Below are positions 54,531 to 63,927 of a DNA stretch of 64,000 nt, in pieces. A program made the position numbers and the translations under genes. Positions within the stretch are counted from its first letter, which is position 1, and the number at the start of each line of letters is the position of its first letter. The stretch covers positions 186,001-250,000 of the forward strand of contig NZ_CP054691.1 in NCBI RefSeq assembly GCF_013348785.1, given 5' to 3'. The stretch is from Gordonia sp. X0973 (GTDB lineage: Bacteria; Actinomycetota; Actinomycetes; Mycobacteriales; Mycobacteriaceae). The notes under the pieces were generated by a model. That model had not been told where the DNA came from. It saw nothing but the letters and a program-made list of their open reading frames with translations, and ran no database searches.

Positions 54531-55744
54531 GCGGACAGGAGGAACCAGGTGCGCTGGTCGCCCTTGCCCTTGACGGATACGACGCCGCGTTCCTCGAATA
54601 CGAATCGGTCGGCCAGCCGGTCGCGCACGGAATCGGTCACCTGGATCCGGTCCGCCACACCCGTCGACTCCATGCGGGAGGCCACGTTCACCGCGTCGCC
54701 CCAGACGTCGAAGAAGAACTTCGTGGAGCCGACGACCCCGGCCACCACCGGCCCGCACGCCAGGCCGACGCGCAGATGCGCGGGCGCGCCGTCGGGACCG
54801 GCTATCCGTCGACACACTTCCTGCATCTCCAGGGCGTAGCGGGCCAGCACCTCGAGGTGGTCCGGGCGGGACACCGGCACCCCGCTGACCACCATGTAAG
54901 AGTCGCCGGTGGTCTTGATCTTCTCGAGTCCGTACCGATCGGTCAGGGTGTCGAGCGCCAGGTACAACTCGTTGAGGAAGTGCACGACCGTCGACGGGGA
55001 GTGGTGGCTCGACATGGCGGTGAATCCGACGATGTCGGCGAACAGGATGGACGCGTCGTCGTAGGTGTCGGCGATCTCGTCGTGCGCGGGGTCTTTGAGG
55101 CGTTCGGAGATGCTGCGCGGAAGGATGTTGTCGAGCAGGGTTTCGGACCGCTGGTACTGATCCTCCAACGCCACCTCGGCCCGTTGGATCTGCTTCATAC
55201 CCAACGACATGACGTAGACGGCGAGGCCTCCGGCGGCGGCCGCGTTCACGACGAACCCGCCCGACTGCATCCAATCGGGGGCCCGCCCGGTATCGGCCGC
55301 GACGGTGAAATGCAGGATGCAGACCGAGGCGACGCAGATCCCGACCATCGCGATCGGCAGCGAGAGCCGCTCGGTCCCGACGATCATCGGCGTCGCGGCC
55401 GCCATGACGAAGAAGTAGAACAGCAATCCGCCGGAAGTCCCGACGAGCACCGTCAGGCCGCAGACCACCGCGGTCGCGACGAGAACGAAGCAGATCGCCG
55501 AGGCGAGCGGACCGACGCGGCCGAGCAGCGGGACGAGTGTGAAGCAGAGTCCGCCGAGACCGCTCACGATGGTGATCGACAGGGGAACGCCGGTGATCGC
55601 GCCGACGATGGAGAATCCGAAACTGACCGCCGCCGCGCCGTAGGATGCGCGGCTGACCAGCCTCTGTCTGCGCACCTCGGTCTGGTTGAACGGGCGCGAC
55701 GCACGGTGATCGACGAGGCAGCTGATCTCGTCGCGGATCGACAC
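54506..55744 (-). CDS. Membrane adenylate/guanylate cyclase (class III)
   Basis: 412 residues. Six hydrophobic helices (residues 30-190) are followed by a coiled linker (IQRAEVALEDQYQRSETLLDNILP) and a class III catalytic domain. Metal Asp residues lie in FADIVGFTAMS and TTGDSYMV, the purine-selecting Lys in EKIKTTGD and Asp in FDVWGD, and transition-state Asn/Arg in AVNVASRME. The K/D pair predicts ATP as substrate. The architecture is that of mycobacterial Rv1625c. Its last nine residues (ARDGGRVS and stop region) are read from the terminal repeat array. Confidence 0.92.
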   Translation of the reverse strand: MSIRDEISCLVDHRASRPFNQTEVRRQRLVSRASYGAAAVSFGFSIVGAITGVPLSITIVSGLGGLCFTLVPLLGRVGPLASAICFVLVATAVVCGLTVLVGTSGGLLFYFFVMAAATPMIVGTERLSLPIAMVGICVASVCILHFTVAADTGRAPDWMQSGGFVVNAAAAGGLAVYVMSLGMKQIQRAEVALEDQYQRSETLLDNILPRSISERLKDPAHDEIADTYDDASILFADIVGFTAMSSHHSPSTVVHFLNELYLALDTLTDRYGLEKIKTTGDSYMVVSGVPVSRPDHLEVLARYALEMQEVCRRIAGPDGAPAHLRVGLACGPVVAGVVGSTKFFFDVWGDAVNVASRMESTGVADRIQVTDSVRDRLADRFVFEERGVVSVKGKGDQRTWFLLSARDGGRVS

Positions 55745-55818
55745 CTGCCCGACGTTACCCGGCCCGCGGTGCGGAAACGGCCGTGTCGGCGGAGGTCGGT
55801 TATTGCCCGCGATGCAAC

Positions 55819-55837
55819 TTAGGATTGGCTAATCTCG
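55819..55837 (+). promoter_or_regulatory. IdeR/DtxR-box-like sequence before the SRPBCC gene
   Basis: TTAGGATTGGCTAATCTCG matches the recalled 19-bp IdeR consensus (TTAGGTTAGGCTAACCTAA) at about 14 positions, and contains a TAATCT -10-like box 7 nt before ATG 55843. It may be a chance match. Confidence 0.35.
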
Positions 55838-55842
55838 GCGGT

Positions 55843-56322
55843 ATGAAGCGGACGTGGACGTTCACCCAGACCAGCGAGATCCCGGCACCGATGGCGGCGG
55901 TCTGGGATCGGGTCGTCTCCCCGGAGGGGATCAACGACGAACTGCGCCCGTGGATGACGATGTCGGTGCCGCGCGGGGCCGAGGGCATCACGATCGACTC
56001 CCTGGAGATCGGTCCTCCCATCGGTCGCGCGTGGCTGCGACTCTTCGGCGTCCTGCCCTACGACTTCGATCGCCTGTCCATCGCCGAGGTCGAGCCGGGG
56101 CGCTACTTCCGCGAGGAGTCCACCATGATCAGCATGCGGCGCTGGACCCATCAACGCCGACTCGAACCGATCGACGACGGCCGGACCGGCGTCACCGACA
56201 CCATCACCTTCAGTCCCCGGCTCGGCATGGTTCTTGCCGGCCCCTTGCTGCACCGCGTCTTACCCGCATTGTTCCGGCACCGGCATCGTCGACTTGCCGC
56301 GCATTTCGCGAACGACGGATAG
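55843..56322 (+). CDS. SRPBCC-superfamily (START-like) protein
   Basis: 159 residues: WTFTQTSEIPAPMAAVWDRV, SPEGINDELRPWMTMSVP, RRWTHQRRLEPIDDGRTGVTDTITF, and a C-terminal long helix LAGPLLHRVLPALFRHRHRRLAAHF split at HRVLPALFRHRH. It would bind a hydrophobic ligand in a helix-grip pocket. ATG 55843 lies 7 nt after a TAATCT box, so the mRNA may be leaderless. Confidence 0.8.
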   Translation: MKRTWTFTQTSEIPAPMAAVWDRVVSPEGINDELRPWMTMSVPRGAEGITIDSLEIGPPIGRAWLRLFGVLPYDFDRLSIAEVEPGRYFREESTMISMRRWTHQRRLEPIDDGRTGVTDTITFSPRLGMVLAGPLLHRVLPALFRHRHRRLAAHFANDG

Positions 56323-56359
56323 CGACGGGTCGGCCGCCGGCTAGGTGTCGGCCCGGTGC

Positions 56360-57562
56360 TCACCGATCGGCGCGTTGATAGGCCGTCACCACGACCGCCC
56401 CACCCAACCCGATGTTGTGCTGCAACCCGGCGGCCAGTCCGTCGACCTGCCGCTTGTCGGCATCGCCGCGCAACTGCCACGTGATCTCGCTGCACTGCGC
56501 GAGTCCCGTCGCCCCCAGCGGGTGCCCTTTGGAGATGAGGCCGCCCGACGGGTTGACGACCCATCGGCCGCCGTAGGTGGTGTCGCCGTTGTCGATGAGC
56601 TTGGGCGCCTCGCCGTCGTCGCAGAGTCCCAGCGCCTCGTAGAGCAGTAACTCGTTGGCGGAGAAGCAGTCGTGCAGCTCGATGACCCCGAAATCCTCCG
56701 GCCCGAGTCCCGACTGGTCGTAGACCTGCTGCGCCGCCGCGACGTTCATATGGTGGCCGATCAGCGCTTTCGCCGAACCGTCGAAGGTGTTGCCGAAATC
56801 GGTGAGCATGGTCTGCCCGACGATTTCGACGGCGCGCCCGGCGAGGTCGTGCTCCTCGACGAACCGTTCCGACGCGAGGATGGCCGCGCCGGAACCGTCC
56901 GAGGTGGGCGAGCACTGCAGCTTGGTGAGCGGGTCGGAGATCATCTTCGCGTCGACGATCTCCTCGAGCGTGTACTCGTCCTGGAACTGCGCGTACGGAT
57001 TGTTCACCGAGTGCTTGTGGTTCTTGTAGCCGATCTTGGCGAAGTGCTCGGGAGTCGATCCGTACTGCTCCATGTGCTCGCGACCGGCGGTGGCGAACAT
57101 CCACGGCGCGACGGGGAAGGCGAACTCGGCGAGCCCGGCCATCGCCATGACGTGTTTGTCCATCGGCTGCGCGCGATCGTCGTAGCTCGACGCCAGCGAA
57201 CCCGGCTTCATCTTCTCGAACCCCAGCGCGATGGTGCAGTCGGCCAATCCGCCGCGGATCGCTTGTGCGGCGAGGTACAGGGCGGTCGACCCCGTCGAGC
57301 AGTTGTTGTTGACGTTGACGACGGGGATGCCGGTCATCCCGAGTCCGTACACGGCGCGCTGCCCCGACGTCGACTCGCCGTAGACGTATCCGACGTAGGC
57401 CTGCTCGACCTGGTCGTAGTCGATCCCGGCGTCGTTCAGGGCGTTGGTGCCCGATTCCAGCGCCATATCCGGGTAGTCCCACGCGCTGCCGTCTGCGTTC
57501 TGTCGCCGACCCGGCTTCTCGAACTTCGTCATGCCGACGCCGATCACATAAACCTTGTTCAT
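56360..57562 (-). CDS. SCPx-type thiolase / lipid-transfer protein
   Basis: 400 residues of the thiolase fold without the sterol-carrier domain. It has [18 protein letters not shown], nucleophile region [53 protein letters not shown] and [20 protein letters not shown]. This subgroup acts in sterol or branched side-chain degradation. It stands alone, convergent with the SRPBCC gene. Confidence 0.9.
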   Translation of the reverse strand: MNKVYVIGVGMTKFEKPGRRQNADGSAWDYPDMALESGTNALNDAGIDYDQVEQAYVGYVYGESTSGQRAVYGLGMTGIPVVNVNNNCSTGSTALYLAAQAIRGGLADCTIALGFEKMKPGSLASSYDDRAQPMDKHVMAMAGLAEFAFPVAPWMFATAGREHMEQYGSTPEHFAKIGYKNHKHSVNNPYAQFQDEYTLEEIVDAKMISDPLTKLQCSPTSDGSGAAILASERFVEEHDLAGRAVEIVGQTMLTDFGNTFDGSAKALIGHHMNVAAAQQVYDQSGLGPEDFGVIELHDCFSANELLLYEALGLCDDGEAPKLIDNGDTTYGGRWVVNPSGGLISKGHPLGATGLAQCSEITWQLRGDADKRQVDGLAAGLQHNIGLGGAVVVTAYQRADR

Positions 57563-57703
57563 CGTGAGTGACCTCCCGTTCGTAACCTACCGGTGCCGAT
57601 GGGCGGTTTGTCGCGAATTCGGGCGCCGAGCCGCCGGGTCCGAGTTACTGTGACGGCGCACACACTCTGATGGTTGCAATCACTCTTCAGGAGAGGACTC
57701 CCA

Positions 57704-58453
57704 GTGTCTGAATCTCTCACTCGCAGAACGCTTGCCGAGCTATTCGGCACGTTCTGGCTCGTGTTCGGCGGATGTGGGGCCGCGATCTTCGCGGCGAAGC
57801 AGATCGCCAGCGACACCGACGGCCACGTGACGTTCAACATCGGCATCGGCTACGTCGGCGTCGCACTCGCCTTCGGCCTGACCGTGCTGACCATGGTCTA
57901 CGCCGTCGGCCACATCTCCGGCGGCCACTTCAACCCGGCCGTGACGATCGGCGCGGTCGCCGCGGGACGCCTCCCGGCTCGCGACCTCATCCCGTACTGG
58001 ATCGCCCAGGTGGTCGGCGGCCTGATCGCGGGCCTGGCCCTGTGGTTCATCGCGGGCGGCCGCAGCGGTTTCACGGCCACCGGCAACATGGCGGCCAACG
58101 GATTCGGTGACCACTCTCCGGGTGGCTACTCGCTGGTCGCGGTTCTCGTCGCGGAGATCATCCTCACCGCGTTCTTCCTGATCGTGATCCTCGGCGCCAC
58201 CGACAAGCGCGCGCCCGCCGGATTCGCCGGCATCGCGATCGGTTTCACCCTCACGCTGATCCACCTCATCTCGATTCCGATCAGCAACACCTCGGTCAAC
58301 CCGGCTCGCTCGACCGGTGTGGCCTTCTTCAACGGCAACGGAGCGCCCGGTCAGCTGTGGATGTTCTGGCTCGCACCGCTGGTCGGCGGATTGATCGGCG
58401 GCATTCTCTACGTGCTGCTGTTCACCGACGAGAAGCTGAAGGTCGAGTCGTAG
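57704..58453 (+). CDS. aqpZ: Aquaporin Z
   Basis: 249 residues with six helices and both channel motifs: [12 protein letters not shown] and [29 protein letters not shown] opens the first helix, and His/Arg filter positions fit a water-selective channel. GTG 57704 is preferred because GGAGAGG lies 7 nt upstream; the ATG-like codon at 57674 lies before that site. Confidence 0.94.
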   Translation: MSESLTRRTLAELFGTFWLVFGGCGAAIFAAKQIASDTDGHVTFNIGIGYVGVALAFGLTVLTMVYAVGHISGGHFNPAVTIGAVAAGRLPARDLIPYWIAQVVGGLIAGLALWFIAGGRSGFTATGNMAANGFGDHSPGGYSLVAVLVAEIILTAFFLIVILGATDKRAPAGFAGIAIGFTLTLIHLISIPISNTSVNPARSTGVAFFNGNGAPGQLWMFWLAPLVGGLIGGILYVLLFTDEKLKVES

Positions 58454-58462
58454 GCCGCGTCA

Positions 58463-58535
58463 GGCAAACCCTGCAGTTTCCGACATTCCCCGCACCGGAT
58501 TGGTGCGGGGAATGTCCGTATGTGCGGGGTTTGCC
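58463..58535. terminator. Nested double hairpin between convergent aqpZ and tyrA
   Basis: The inner stem GACATTCCCCGCACC (58482-58496) pairs perfectly with GGTGCGGGGAATGTC (58502-58516). Outer arms GGCAAACC (58463-58470) and GGTTTGCC (58528-58535) also pair. It is symmetric, lacks a strong T run, and lies between two convergent genes, so a two-way terminator is likely. Confidence 0.75.
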
Positions 58536-58547
58536 GGGCGGGGCCGT

Positions 58548-59501
58548 TCAGCGCTGCCAGGTGTGACCGAGATGGGCCTGGCGTCGCATCTCGGCGGCCC
58601 ACCCCTGCTCGCCGGGCTCCACGTCGACGATGGGCGGCGCCGGCGTCGACGCCATGACGTCGTAGGCAAGCCGGGCACGATGACCGTCGTCGACGATGAT
58701 CTCGACCGAACCGCGATCGCGCAGTTCGTCTCGCGCGACCGTCAACCTGTCGATCGTCTCGCTCAGCGTGTTCAGCAGGGCGATGCGGTTGGCCTCCAGC
58801 ATGGCGCGCTGCAAGGCCGGTGCCGTGCCCGCGACGCGGGTGCCGTCCCGGAAGCTGCCCGCCGCCAGACGCAGGGCCAACCCGCTCTCCCCGGCGCCGA
58901 CGGCCGCCGTCGCATCGGCGGTCAGGTGCGGCAGGTGTGAGATGGCGGCGACCGCGCGGTCGTGGGCGTCGTTGGCGGCCGGCACCACTTGGGCGCCGCA
59001 GTCACGGGCGAGGGCGGCGACGGTGAGCCAGTCGTCGGGATCGGTGCCGTCTTCGGTGGTGACCATCCACATCGCACCGTCGAAGAGGTCGGGATCGGTT
59101 GCGGCCCAGCCCGATTGGCTCGTGCCGGCCATCGGGTGGCCGCCGACGTAGCGAGCGCCGGGGTGCAGACGTGCCACCGCGTCGGCGACGGACTCCTTGA
59201 CGCTCACCACGTCGGTCAGAACGCATTCGGGTGCCAGCCGGGCCACGACGGGAAGGAGGTCGTCGAGCGTGGTCGCCGGGGTGGCGAGGACGACGAGCGC
59301 GTACTCCTCCGCCGCGCGGCGCAACACCGCGTCGAGATCGGTGTCCGCGTCGAACCCGGCCGCGCGCGCCGCTGCGGCCCCCTCGGCGGACCGGTTGTAG
59401 CCGAAGCCCGCGCGCCCCGCTCGCGCCGCCGCGCGCAGCAGCGAACCGCCGATGAGGCCGAGGCCCAGAACGCAGATCGGTGGGCGAGAAGGATCGGTCA
59501 C
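58548..59501 (-). CDS. tyrA: Prephenate dehydrogenase
   Basis: 317 residues. NAD motif VLGLGLIGGSLLRAAARAG, then LVVLATPATTLDDLL, DVVSVKESV, GGHPMAGTSQSGW with the catalytic His, and SHLPHLTADA. It oxidises prephenate to 4-hydroxyphenylpyruvate in tyrosine synthesis. There is no ACT domain. It is divergent from the TadA-associated gene, as is usual in this order. Confidence 0.93.
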   Translation of the reverse strand: MTDPSRPPICVLGLGLIGGSLLRAAARAGRAGFGYNRSAEGAAAARAAGFDADTDLDAVLRRAAEEYALVVLATPATTLDDLLPVVARLAPECVLTDVVSVKESVADAVARLHPGARYVGGHPMAGTSQSGWAATDPDLFDGAMWMVTTEDGTDPDDWLTVAALARDCGAQVVPAANDAHDRAVAAISHLPHLTADATAAVGAGESGLALRLAAGSFRDGTRVAGTAPALQRAMLEANRIALLNTLSETIDRLTVARDELRDRGSVEIIVDDGHRARLAYDVMASTPAPPIVDVEPGEQGWAAEMRRQAHLGHTWQR

Positions 59502-59569
59502 CGTTCCAGCGTGTCACATTGCGCGGATGACTTGGGGAAGAGAGTCCGGTACGACTACGGTTGACCAGC

Positions 59570-60088
59570 ATGGCAGCGAGTGCGAGTGACTCCGACGGCG
59601 ATCTCGACGGATTCGCGGTGGCCGTCGTCCGCGAGGAGACCTCGTGGAAGGTGACCGCGCTGGACGCATCGGCGCTGACGGACCTCGCCGATGCCGAGCG
59701 CCAACTCCGCGACCTGCGGGCCGCCGGGGCCGTCTTCGGCCTCCTCGACGTCGACGACGAATTCTTCGTCGTACTGCGCCCGGCACCCGGTGGGGCGCGC
59801 CTGCTGGTCTCCGACGCGACCGCCGCCATCGACTACGACGTCGCCGCGGACGCCCTTGACGCCTTGGGCGTCGACATCCCCGATTTCGACCCGGACGAAC
59901 TCGACGACGTCGAGCCGTGGGAGGAGGGCGACCTCGCCGTCCTCGCTGATCTGGGGTTGCCGGATGCGGTGATGAGCATCATCGTCGGAGACACCGACCT
60001 CTATGCCGACGAGCAGGTCGGCATGATCGCCGCGCGACTCGGATTCGCCGACGAGTTGGGCAAGGTCCTCGACTCCCTGGGGCACTAG
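59570..60088 (+). CDS. TadA-associated protein (actinobacterial)
   Basis: 172 residues, very acidic: FAVAVVREETSWKVTALD, DDVEPWEEGDLAVLADLGL and GFADELGKVLDSLGH. This conserved gene regularly precedes tadA in actinobacteria and is annotated as tRNA adenosine deaminase-associated; its own activity is unknown. It ends 7 nt before tadA. Confidence 0.88.
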   Translation: MAASASDSDGDLDGFAVAVVREETSWKVTALDASALTDLADAERQLRDLRAAGAVFGLLDVDDEFFVVLRPAPGGARLLVSDATAAIDYDVAADALDALGVDIPDFDPDELDDVEPWEEGDLAVLADLGLPDAVMSIIVGDTDLYADEQVGMIAARLGFADELGKVLDSLGH

Positions 60089-60095
60089 GCCGCCG

Positions 60096-60605
60096 ATGTC
60101 GGCGCGCGTCGGGTCGTCGGGTGGGGCGTCGCACGATCGGTTGCACGACGACGAACAGCTCATCCGGCTGGCCATCGCCGCCGCCGCCGAGTCCGGTCCC
60201 GACGACGTGCCGATCGGCGCGGTGATCGTCGATCCGGAAGGTTTCGAACTCGCGCGCGCCGGGAATCGTCGCGAGGCCGACGGGGATCCGTGCGCACATG
60301 CCGAGGTCATCGCATTGCGCGCGGCGGCGCAGCGGTTCGGCGACGGATGGCGGCTCGGCGGCTGCACGTTGGCGGTCACCGTCGAGCCGTGCACCATGTG
60401 CGCCGGCGCGATCGGACTGGCCCGGATCGAGAAGGTCGTGTTCGGCGCCTGGGAGCCGAAAACCGGGGCGGTCGGGTCGTTGTGGGACGTGTTGCGCGAC
60501 CCGCGACTGACCCATCGACCGCAGGTTCGCGGTGGGGTGTTGGCCGACGAATGTGCGGCCTTGCTGAAGAGCTTTTTCGCAGGCCAGCGGGACCATTTGG
60601 CTTGA
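60096..60605 (+). CDS. tadA: tRNA-specific adenosine deaminase (TadA)
   Basis: 169 residues of the cytidine-deaminase fold: zinc/catalytic motif CAHAEVIAL with HAE, then VEPCTMCAGAIGLARIEKVVFGA split at VEPCTMCAGAIGLARI (PCxxC). It converts A34 to inosine in tRNA-Arg(ACG), present at 51578. It lies in one unit with the upstream acidic gene. Confidence 0.94.
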   Translation: MSARVGSSGGASHDRLHDDEQLIRLAIAAAAESGPDDVPIGAVIVDPEGFELARAGNRREADGDPCAHAEVIALRAAAQRFGDGWRLGGCTLAVTVEPCTMCAGAIGLARIEKVVFGAWEPKTGAVGSLWDVLRDPRLTHRPQVRGGVLADECAALLKSFFAGQRDHLA

Positions 60606-60610
60606 TTCGG

Positions 60611-60651
60611 GCTAAATGTGGACGTGGCCGGTGCGACGTGGCACATTTAGC
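60611..60651. other. Inverted repeat upstream of the 71-residue gene
   Basis: GCTAAATGTG (60611-60620) and CACATTTAGC (60642-60651), perfect 10-bp arms 21 bp apart, between tadA and the next gene. It could be a binding site or a weak terminator; there is no T run. Confidence 0.5.
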
Positions 60652-60685
60652 GGGTCAGAGATACCCGAGGACTAAGGAGCCGCAC

Positions 60686-60901
60686 ATGTCTGATGCAAGC
60701 GACAAGGTGAACGAGGCCGTCAACGCTGCCAAGGAGAAGGTGGGCGAGCTGGCCAACAACGAGAAGGTCAGCGAGGTCGTCGACCAGGCCAAGGAGAAGT
60801 TCGGCGAGCTGGCCAACAACGACAAGGTGAACGAGGTCGTCGAGGGCGCCAAGGAGAAGTTCGGCGAGCTCAAGGACAAGTTCCTCGGCGGCGACAAGTA
60901 G
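60686..60901 (+). CDS. 71-residue protein of three 20-residue amphipathic repeats
   Basis: Three near-identical units with a 20-residue period: KVNEAVNAAKEKVGELANNE, KVSEVVDQAKEKFGELANND, KVNEVVEGAKEKFGELKDK. Each forms an amphipathic helix, recalling LEA-like or CsbD-like stress proteins and the MT0933-type antitoxin group. Highly charged and soluble. AAGGAG lies 6 nt before ATG 60686. Function not known. Confidence 0.75.
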   Translation: MSDASDKVNEAVNAAKEKVGELANNEKVSEVVDQAKEKFGELANNDKVNEVVEGAKEKFGELKDKFLGGDK

Positions 60902-60995
60902 TCCAAGCCCTATGCGGCGACGCGAGGCGTCGCCCCCTGTGCCGCGGGTACCTGCCGATTTAGTGTCGGCGGGGACCTGCGGTACAGTTTTTCGC

Positions 60996-61086
60996 GGTGG
61001 CGTGTCCGAGCGGCCGAAGGTGCAGCACTCGAAATGCTGTGTGCGGTAACCCCGTACCGGGGGTTCAAATCCCCCCGCCACCGCCA
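60996..61086 (+). tRNA. tRNA-Ser (CGA)
   Basis: Acceptor GGTGGCG pairs with CGCCACC, then G73 and CCA. The loop CTCGAAA between CAGCA and TGCTG gives anticodon CGA. Long variable arm and GGTTCAAATCC T-loop present. Confidence 0.96.
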
Positions 61087-61087
61087 G

Positions 61088-61120
61088 ACTCCCCCGCCTG
61101 CGATGTAGGCGGGGGAGTTT
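61088..61120 (+). terminator. Terminator after tRNA-Ser
   Basis: ACTCCCCCGCCT (61088-61099) pairs with AGGCGGGGGAGT (61107-61118), followed by TT and CC; a 12-bp GC stem. It lies between the tRNA and the convergent dehydrogenase. Confidence 0.85.
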
Positions 61121-61132
61121 CCATTTCCCCCG

Positions 61133-62149
61133 TTACGGGATCAGGAAGGCCTTGATGGCGCGCCGCTCGTCCATCGCCTGGTATCCCTGCGCGACGTCGG
61201 CGAGCGCGAGTCGCAGGTCGAAGACCTGGCCGGGGTGGAAGTCGCCCGCGTAGACGCGGCTGATCAGGTCGGGCAGGAAGTCGCGCACCGGAGCGCCGCC
61301 GCCCTGGATGCGGACGTGGTTGCGAAACAGCTTGCCCGCCGAGAGCTTCACCCCGTGCGGGACGCCGACGAATCCGACGCCGCCGCCCTGGCGGGCCGAG
61401 TCCAGCGCGGTCGTCATCGCCTCGTCGGTGCCGACGCATTCGGCAATGCTGTCCGCGCCGACGCCCCCGGTCAACTCGCGCACGCGCTCGACGGCCTCGG
61501 CGCCGCGCTCCTCGACGATGTCGGTGGCGCCGAATGCCCGCGCGACTGCCTGGCGGTCGGGGTGGCGCGAGAGCGCGATGATCCGCTGCGCGCCTTGCTC
61601 CTTGGCGGCGAGGACCGCGGAGAGCCCGACGGCACCGTCGCCGACGACCACCGTCGTGTGGCCGGGGGCGACTCCGGCGGCACGCGCCGCGTACCAGCCG
61701 GTGCCCATCACGTCGGACAGGGCCAGCAGGTCGGGCAGCATGTCGTCGGAGGGGGTGTCCGGCGTGGCGACCAGCGTCCCGTCGGCCAACGGGATGCGGA
61801 TGGCCTCGGCCTGACAACCGACGACGGGAGCGAGCTGCTCGCAGCCGGATTGGTAGCCGTTGCGGCAGTGCGGGCAGGTGTTGTCCGACGCGAAGAAGGA
61901 GCCGATGACGAATTGGCCGGGCTTGACCGTCGTGACGTCGGAGCCGACCTCCCGCACGACGCCGACGTATTCGTGGCCGATCGCCCACGGCTCGTCGAAC
62001 TCGTTGATCCCGCGGTACGGCCAGAGGTCCGAGCCGCAGACGCAGGTGGCCGCGGTCTCGATGATCGCGTCGGTGGGCGCGAGGATCTTCGGGTCGGGGA
62101 GGGTTTCGGATCGGATGTCACGGGGTGCATGGAGGACGGTTGCGCGCAT
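61133..62149 (-). CDS. Zinc-dependent alcohol dehydrogenase
   Basis: 338 residues. Both zinc sites are present: CVCGSDLWPYRG and GHEYVGVV for the catalytic zinc, and C-PH-C-RNGYQSGC (NTCPHCRNGYQSGCEQ) for the structural zinc. NAD(P) motif VVVGDGAVGLSAVLAAKEQGA. ATG 62149 begins the family-like MRATVLHAPRDIRSETLPDP. The substrate is not decided. Confidence 0.9.
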   Translation of the reverse strand: MRATVLHAPRDIRSETLPDPKILAPTDAIIETAATCVCGSDLWPYRGINEFDEPWAIGHEYVGVVREVGSDVTTVKPGQFVIGSFFASDNTCPHCRNGYQSGCEQLAPVVGCQAEAIRIPLADGTLVATPDTPSDDMLPDLLALSDVMGTGWYAARAAGVAPGHTTVVVGDGAVGLSAVLAAKEQGAQRIIALSRHPDRQAVARAFGATDIVEERGAEAVERVRELTGGVGADSIAECVGTDEAMTTALDSARQGGGVGFVGVPHGVKLSAGKLFRNHVRIQGGGAPVRDFLPDLISRVYAGDFHPGQVFDLRLALADVAQGYQAMDERRAIKAFLIP

Positions 62150-62194
62150 GTCTTCCACAGTATGCGTGGTTTCGAATATCGCCAGCGAAGTGCC

Positions 62195-62240
62195 CAGGTC
62201 TCGATACAACCGCTCCTTCGTCGCGGTCACTCGACCCGGC
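62195..62240. repeat. Decayed copy of the 48-bp element
   Basis: GGTCTCGATACAACCGCTCC at the left and GTCACTCGACCCGGCG at the right match the two ends of the element; the centre (GCTAGC) is lost. It lies between the dehydrogenase and nuoN, with no gene. Confidence 0.6.
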
Positions 62241-62262
62241 GCTCGGCGGGCTTGGGGCGGGG

Positions 62263-63927
62263 TCAGCGGGTGAAGAACGGGACGGCGGCGTCGGCCAGGT
62301 GGAGCAACCACTGCGGGGCGATACCGAAGCCCAGGGTGATGATCGCGCAGACGGCGATCGGGAGCATCGTCGCGATGCTGGGTTGGCGGACCTCGACGGT
62401 CCGCGTCGGATCGTCGGAATCGATCGGCTCGGTCCAGAACATGGCGACGACGACGCGCAGATAGAAGTAGGCGGCCACCGCACTGGCCAGGATGCCGACG
62501 ATCACCAGCGCCCAGCCGCCGGATGCGCCCGCCGCGGCGAAGACCACGAATTTCGCGACGAAGCCCGTCGTCAGGGGGATGCCCGCGAAGGCCAGCAGGA
62601 ACAGCGCGAACAGGGCGCCGACCAGCGGGCGGCTCCGGCCGATCCCCGCCCACGAGTCGAAATCGGTGGCCTCGCGCCCGGCCCGGTCGCGCACCACCGA
62701 CAGCAGGGCGAAACCGCCGAACGCGGAGAAGGCGTAGGTGACGAGGTAGAACAGGACGGCAGAGAGGCCGGCGTCACTGAGCGCGATCACACCGAGCAGG
62801 ATGAAGCCCGCGTGCACCATCGACGAGTAGGCGAACATGCGCTTGATGTCGTCCTGGCTGACCGCCATGATCGTCGCGACCACCATCGTCGCGATGGCCA
62901 CCACCCACAGCGCCGGCCGCCATTCGTGTGCCAGCGACGGGAACGTCACGTAGAAGACGCGGGTCAGCGCCACGAAGGCGGCGAGTTTCGTCGCCGACGC
63001 CATGAACGCCGTCACCGGGGTGGGCGCGCCCTGGTAGACGTCGGGCACCCACGAGCCGAACGGCACCGCGCCGACCTTGAACAGCAGCCCGACCGCCAGC
63101 AGGGCCAACCCGATCAGCGCGAGGGTGGAGTCGGCGCCGGCGCTGTGCACACCCGGGCCGCTCGCCACGTTCCCGGCGCCGATGGCCTTCCCGGCCGACG
63201 ACAGCGACAGCGTGCCCGCCGCGCCGTAGATGAATGCCGCCCCGAAGAGGAAGAAGGCCGACGAGAAGGCGCCGAGTAGGAAGTATTTGAGCGAGGCCTC
63301 CTGGGAGAGGAGCCGCCGACGCCGGGCCAATCCGCACAGCACGTACAGCGGCAGGGAGAAGACCTCGAGGGCGATGAACATCGTCAGCAGGTCGCCCGCC
63401 GCGCCGAACAGCATCATGCCGCCGGTCGCGAACAGGGTCAGCGCGAAGACTTCGGTGGTCAGCTCCCCGGCCCGCCCGGCGGCCAACTCGCCGTCGGACC
63501 CGGGCACCGTCGCGGCGGACGGGGTGAACGGATCGGCGACCAGATCGGCGTCGGAGTGCCCGCCCGCATCGCTCCCGGCCCACACGTTGTCCAGTCGGCG
63601 TTCACTGCAGACCAGCACGGTCAGGAGGGCGACGACGATGATCGCGCCCTGGGTGAGCAATGCGGGGCCGTCGACGATGACTGCGCCGCTCATCGTCGAC
63701 CTCCCGCCGCGCGGGTCGCGGGCGAGTCCGAGCGCGATCACGCAGCCGAGCGCGCCGAGGAGCCCGACGAGGGAGAGGACCAGCTGGGCGCGGGACCGCC
63801 AGGCGCGCGGGAAGAACGCCTCGACGACGACGGCGACGACCGCGGCACCGAAGACCACGAGCATCGGCGAGAGCGCTCGGTAGTCGATGCTGGGCGCGAC
63901 CATCGTCGCGGCATGGGCCAGGTTCAC
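62263..63927 (-). CDS. nuoN: NADH-quinone oxidoreductase subunit N
   Basis: 554 residues, about 14 helices, proton-pumping antiporter-like subunit of complex I. LEVFSLPLYVLCGL, KYFLLGAFSSAFFLFG, LLFKVGAVPFGSWVPDVYQG, FMASATKLAAFVALTRVF and QDDIKRMFAYSSMVHAGFIL are family blocks, with the key Lys and Glu retained. GTG start overlaps the stop of the upstream nuoM (GTGA). It is the last gene of the nuo operon. Confidence 0.95.
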   Translation of the reverse strand: MNLAHAATMVAPSIDYRALSPMLVVFGAAVVAVVVEAFFPRAWRSRAQLVLSLVGLLGALGCVIALGLARDPRGGRSTMSGAVIVDGPALLTQGAIIVVALLTVLVCSERRLDNVWAGSDAGGHSDADLVADPFTPSAATVPGSDGELAAGRAGELTTEVFALTLFATGGMMLFGAAGDLLTMFIALEVFSLPLYVLCGLARRRRLLSQEASLKYFLLGAFSSAFFLFGAAFIYGAAGTLSLSSAGKAIGAGNVASGPGVHSAGADSTLALIGLALLAVGLLFKVGAVPFGSWVPDVYQGAPTPVTAFMASATKLAAFVALTRVFYVTFPSLAHEWRPALWVVAIATMVVATIMAVSQDDIKRMFAYSSMVHAGFILLGVIALSDAGLSAVLFYLVTYAFSAFGGFALLSVVRDRAGREATDFDSWAGIGRSRPLVGALFALFLLAFAGIPLTTGFVAKFVVFAAAGASGGWALVIVGILASAVAAYFYLRVVVAMFWTEPIDSDDPTRTVEVRQPSIATMLPIAVCAIITLGFGIAPQWLLHLADAAVPFFTR

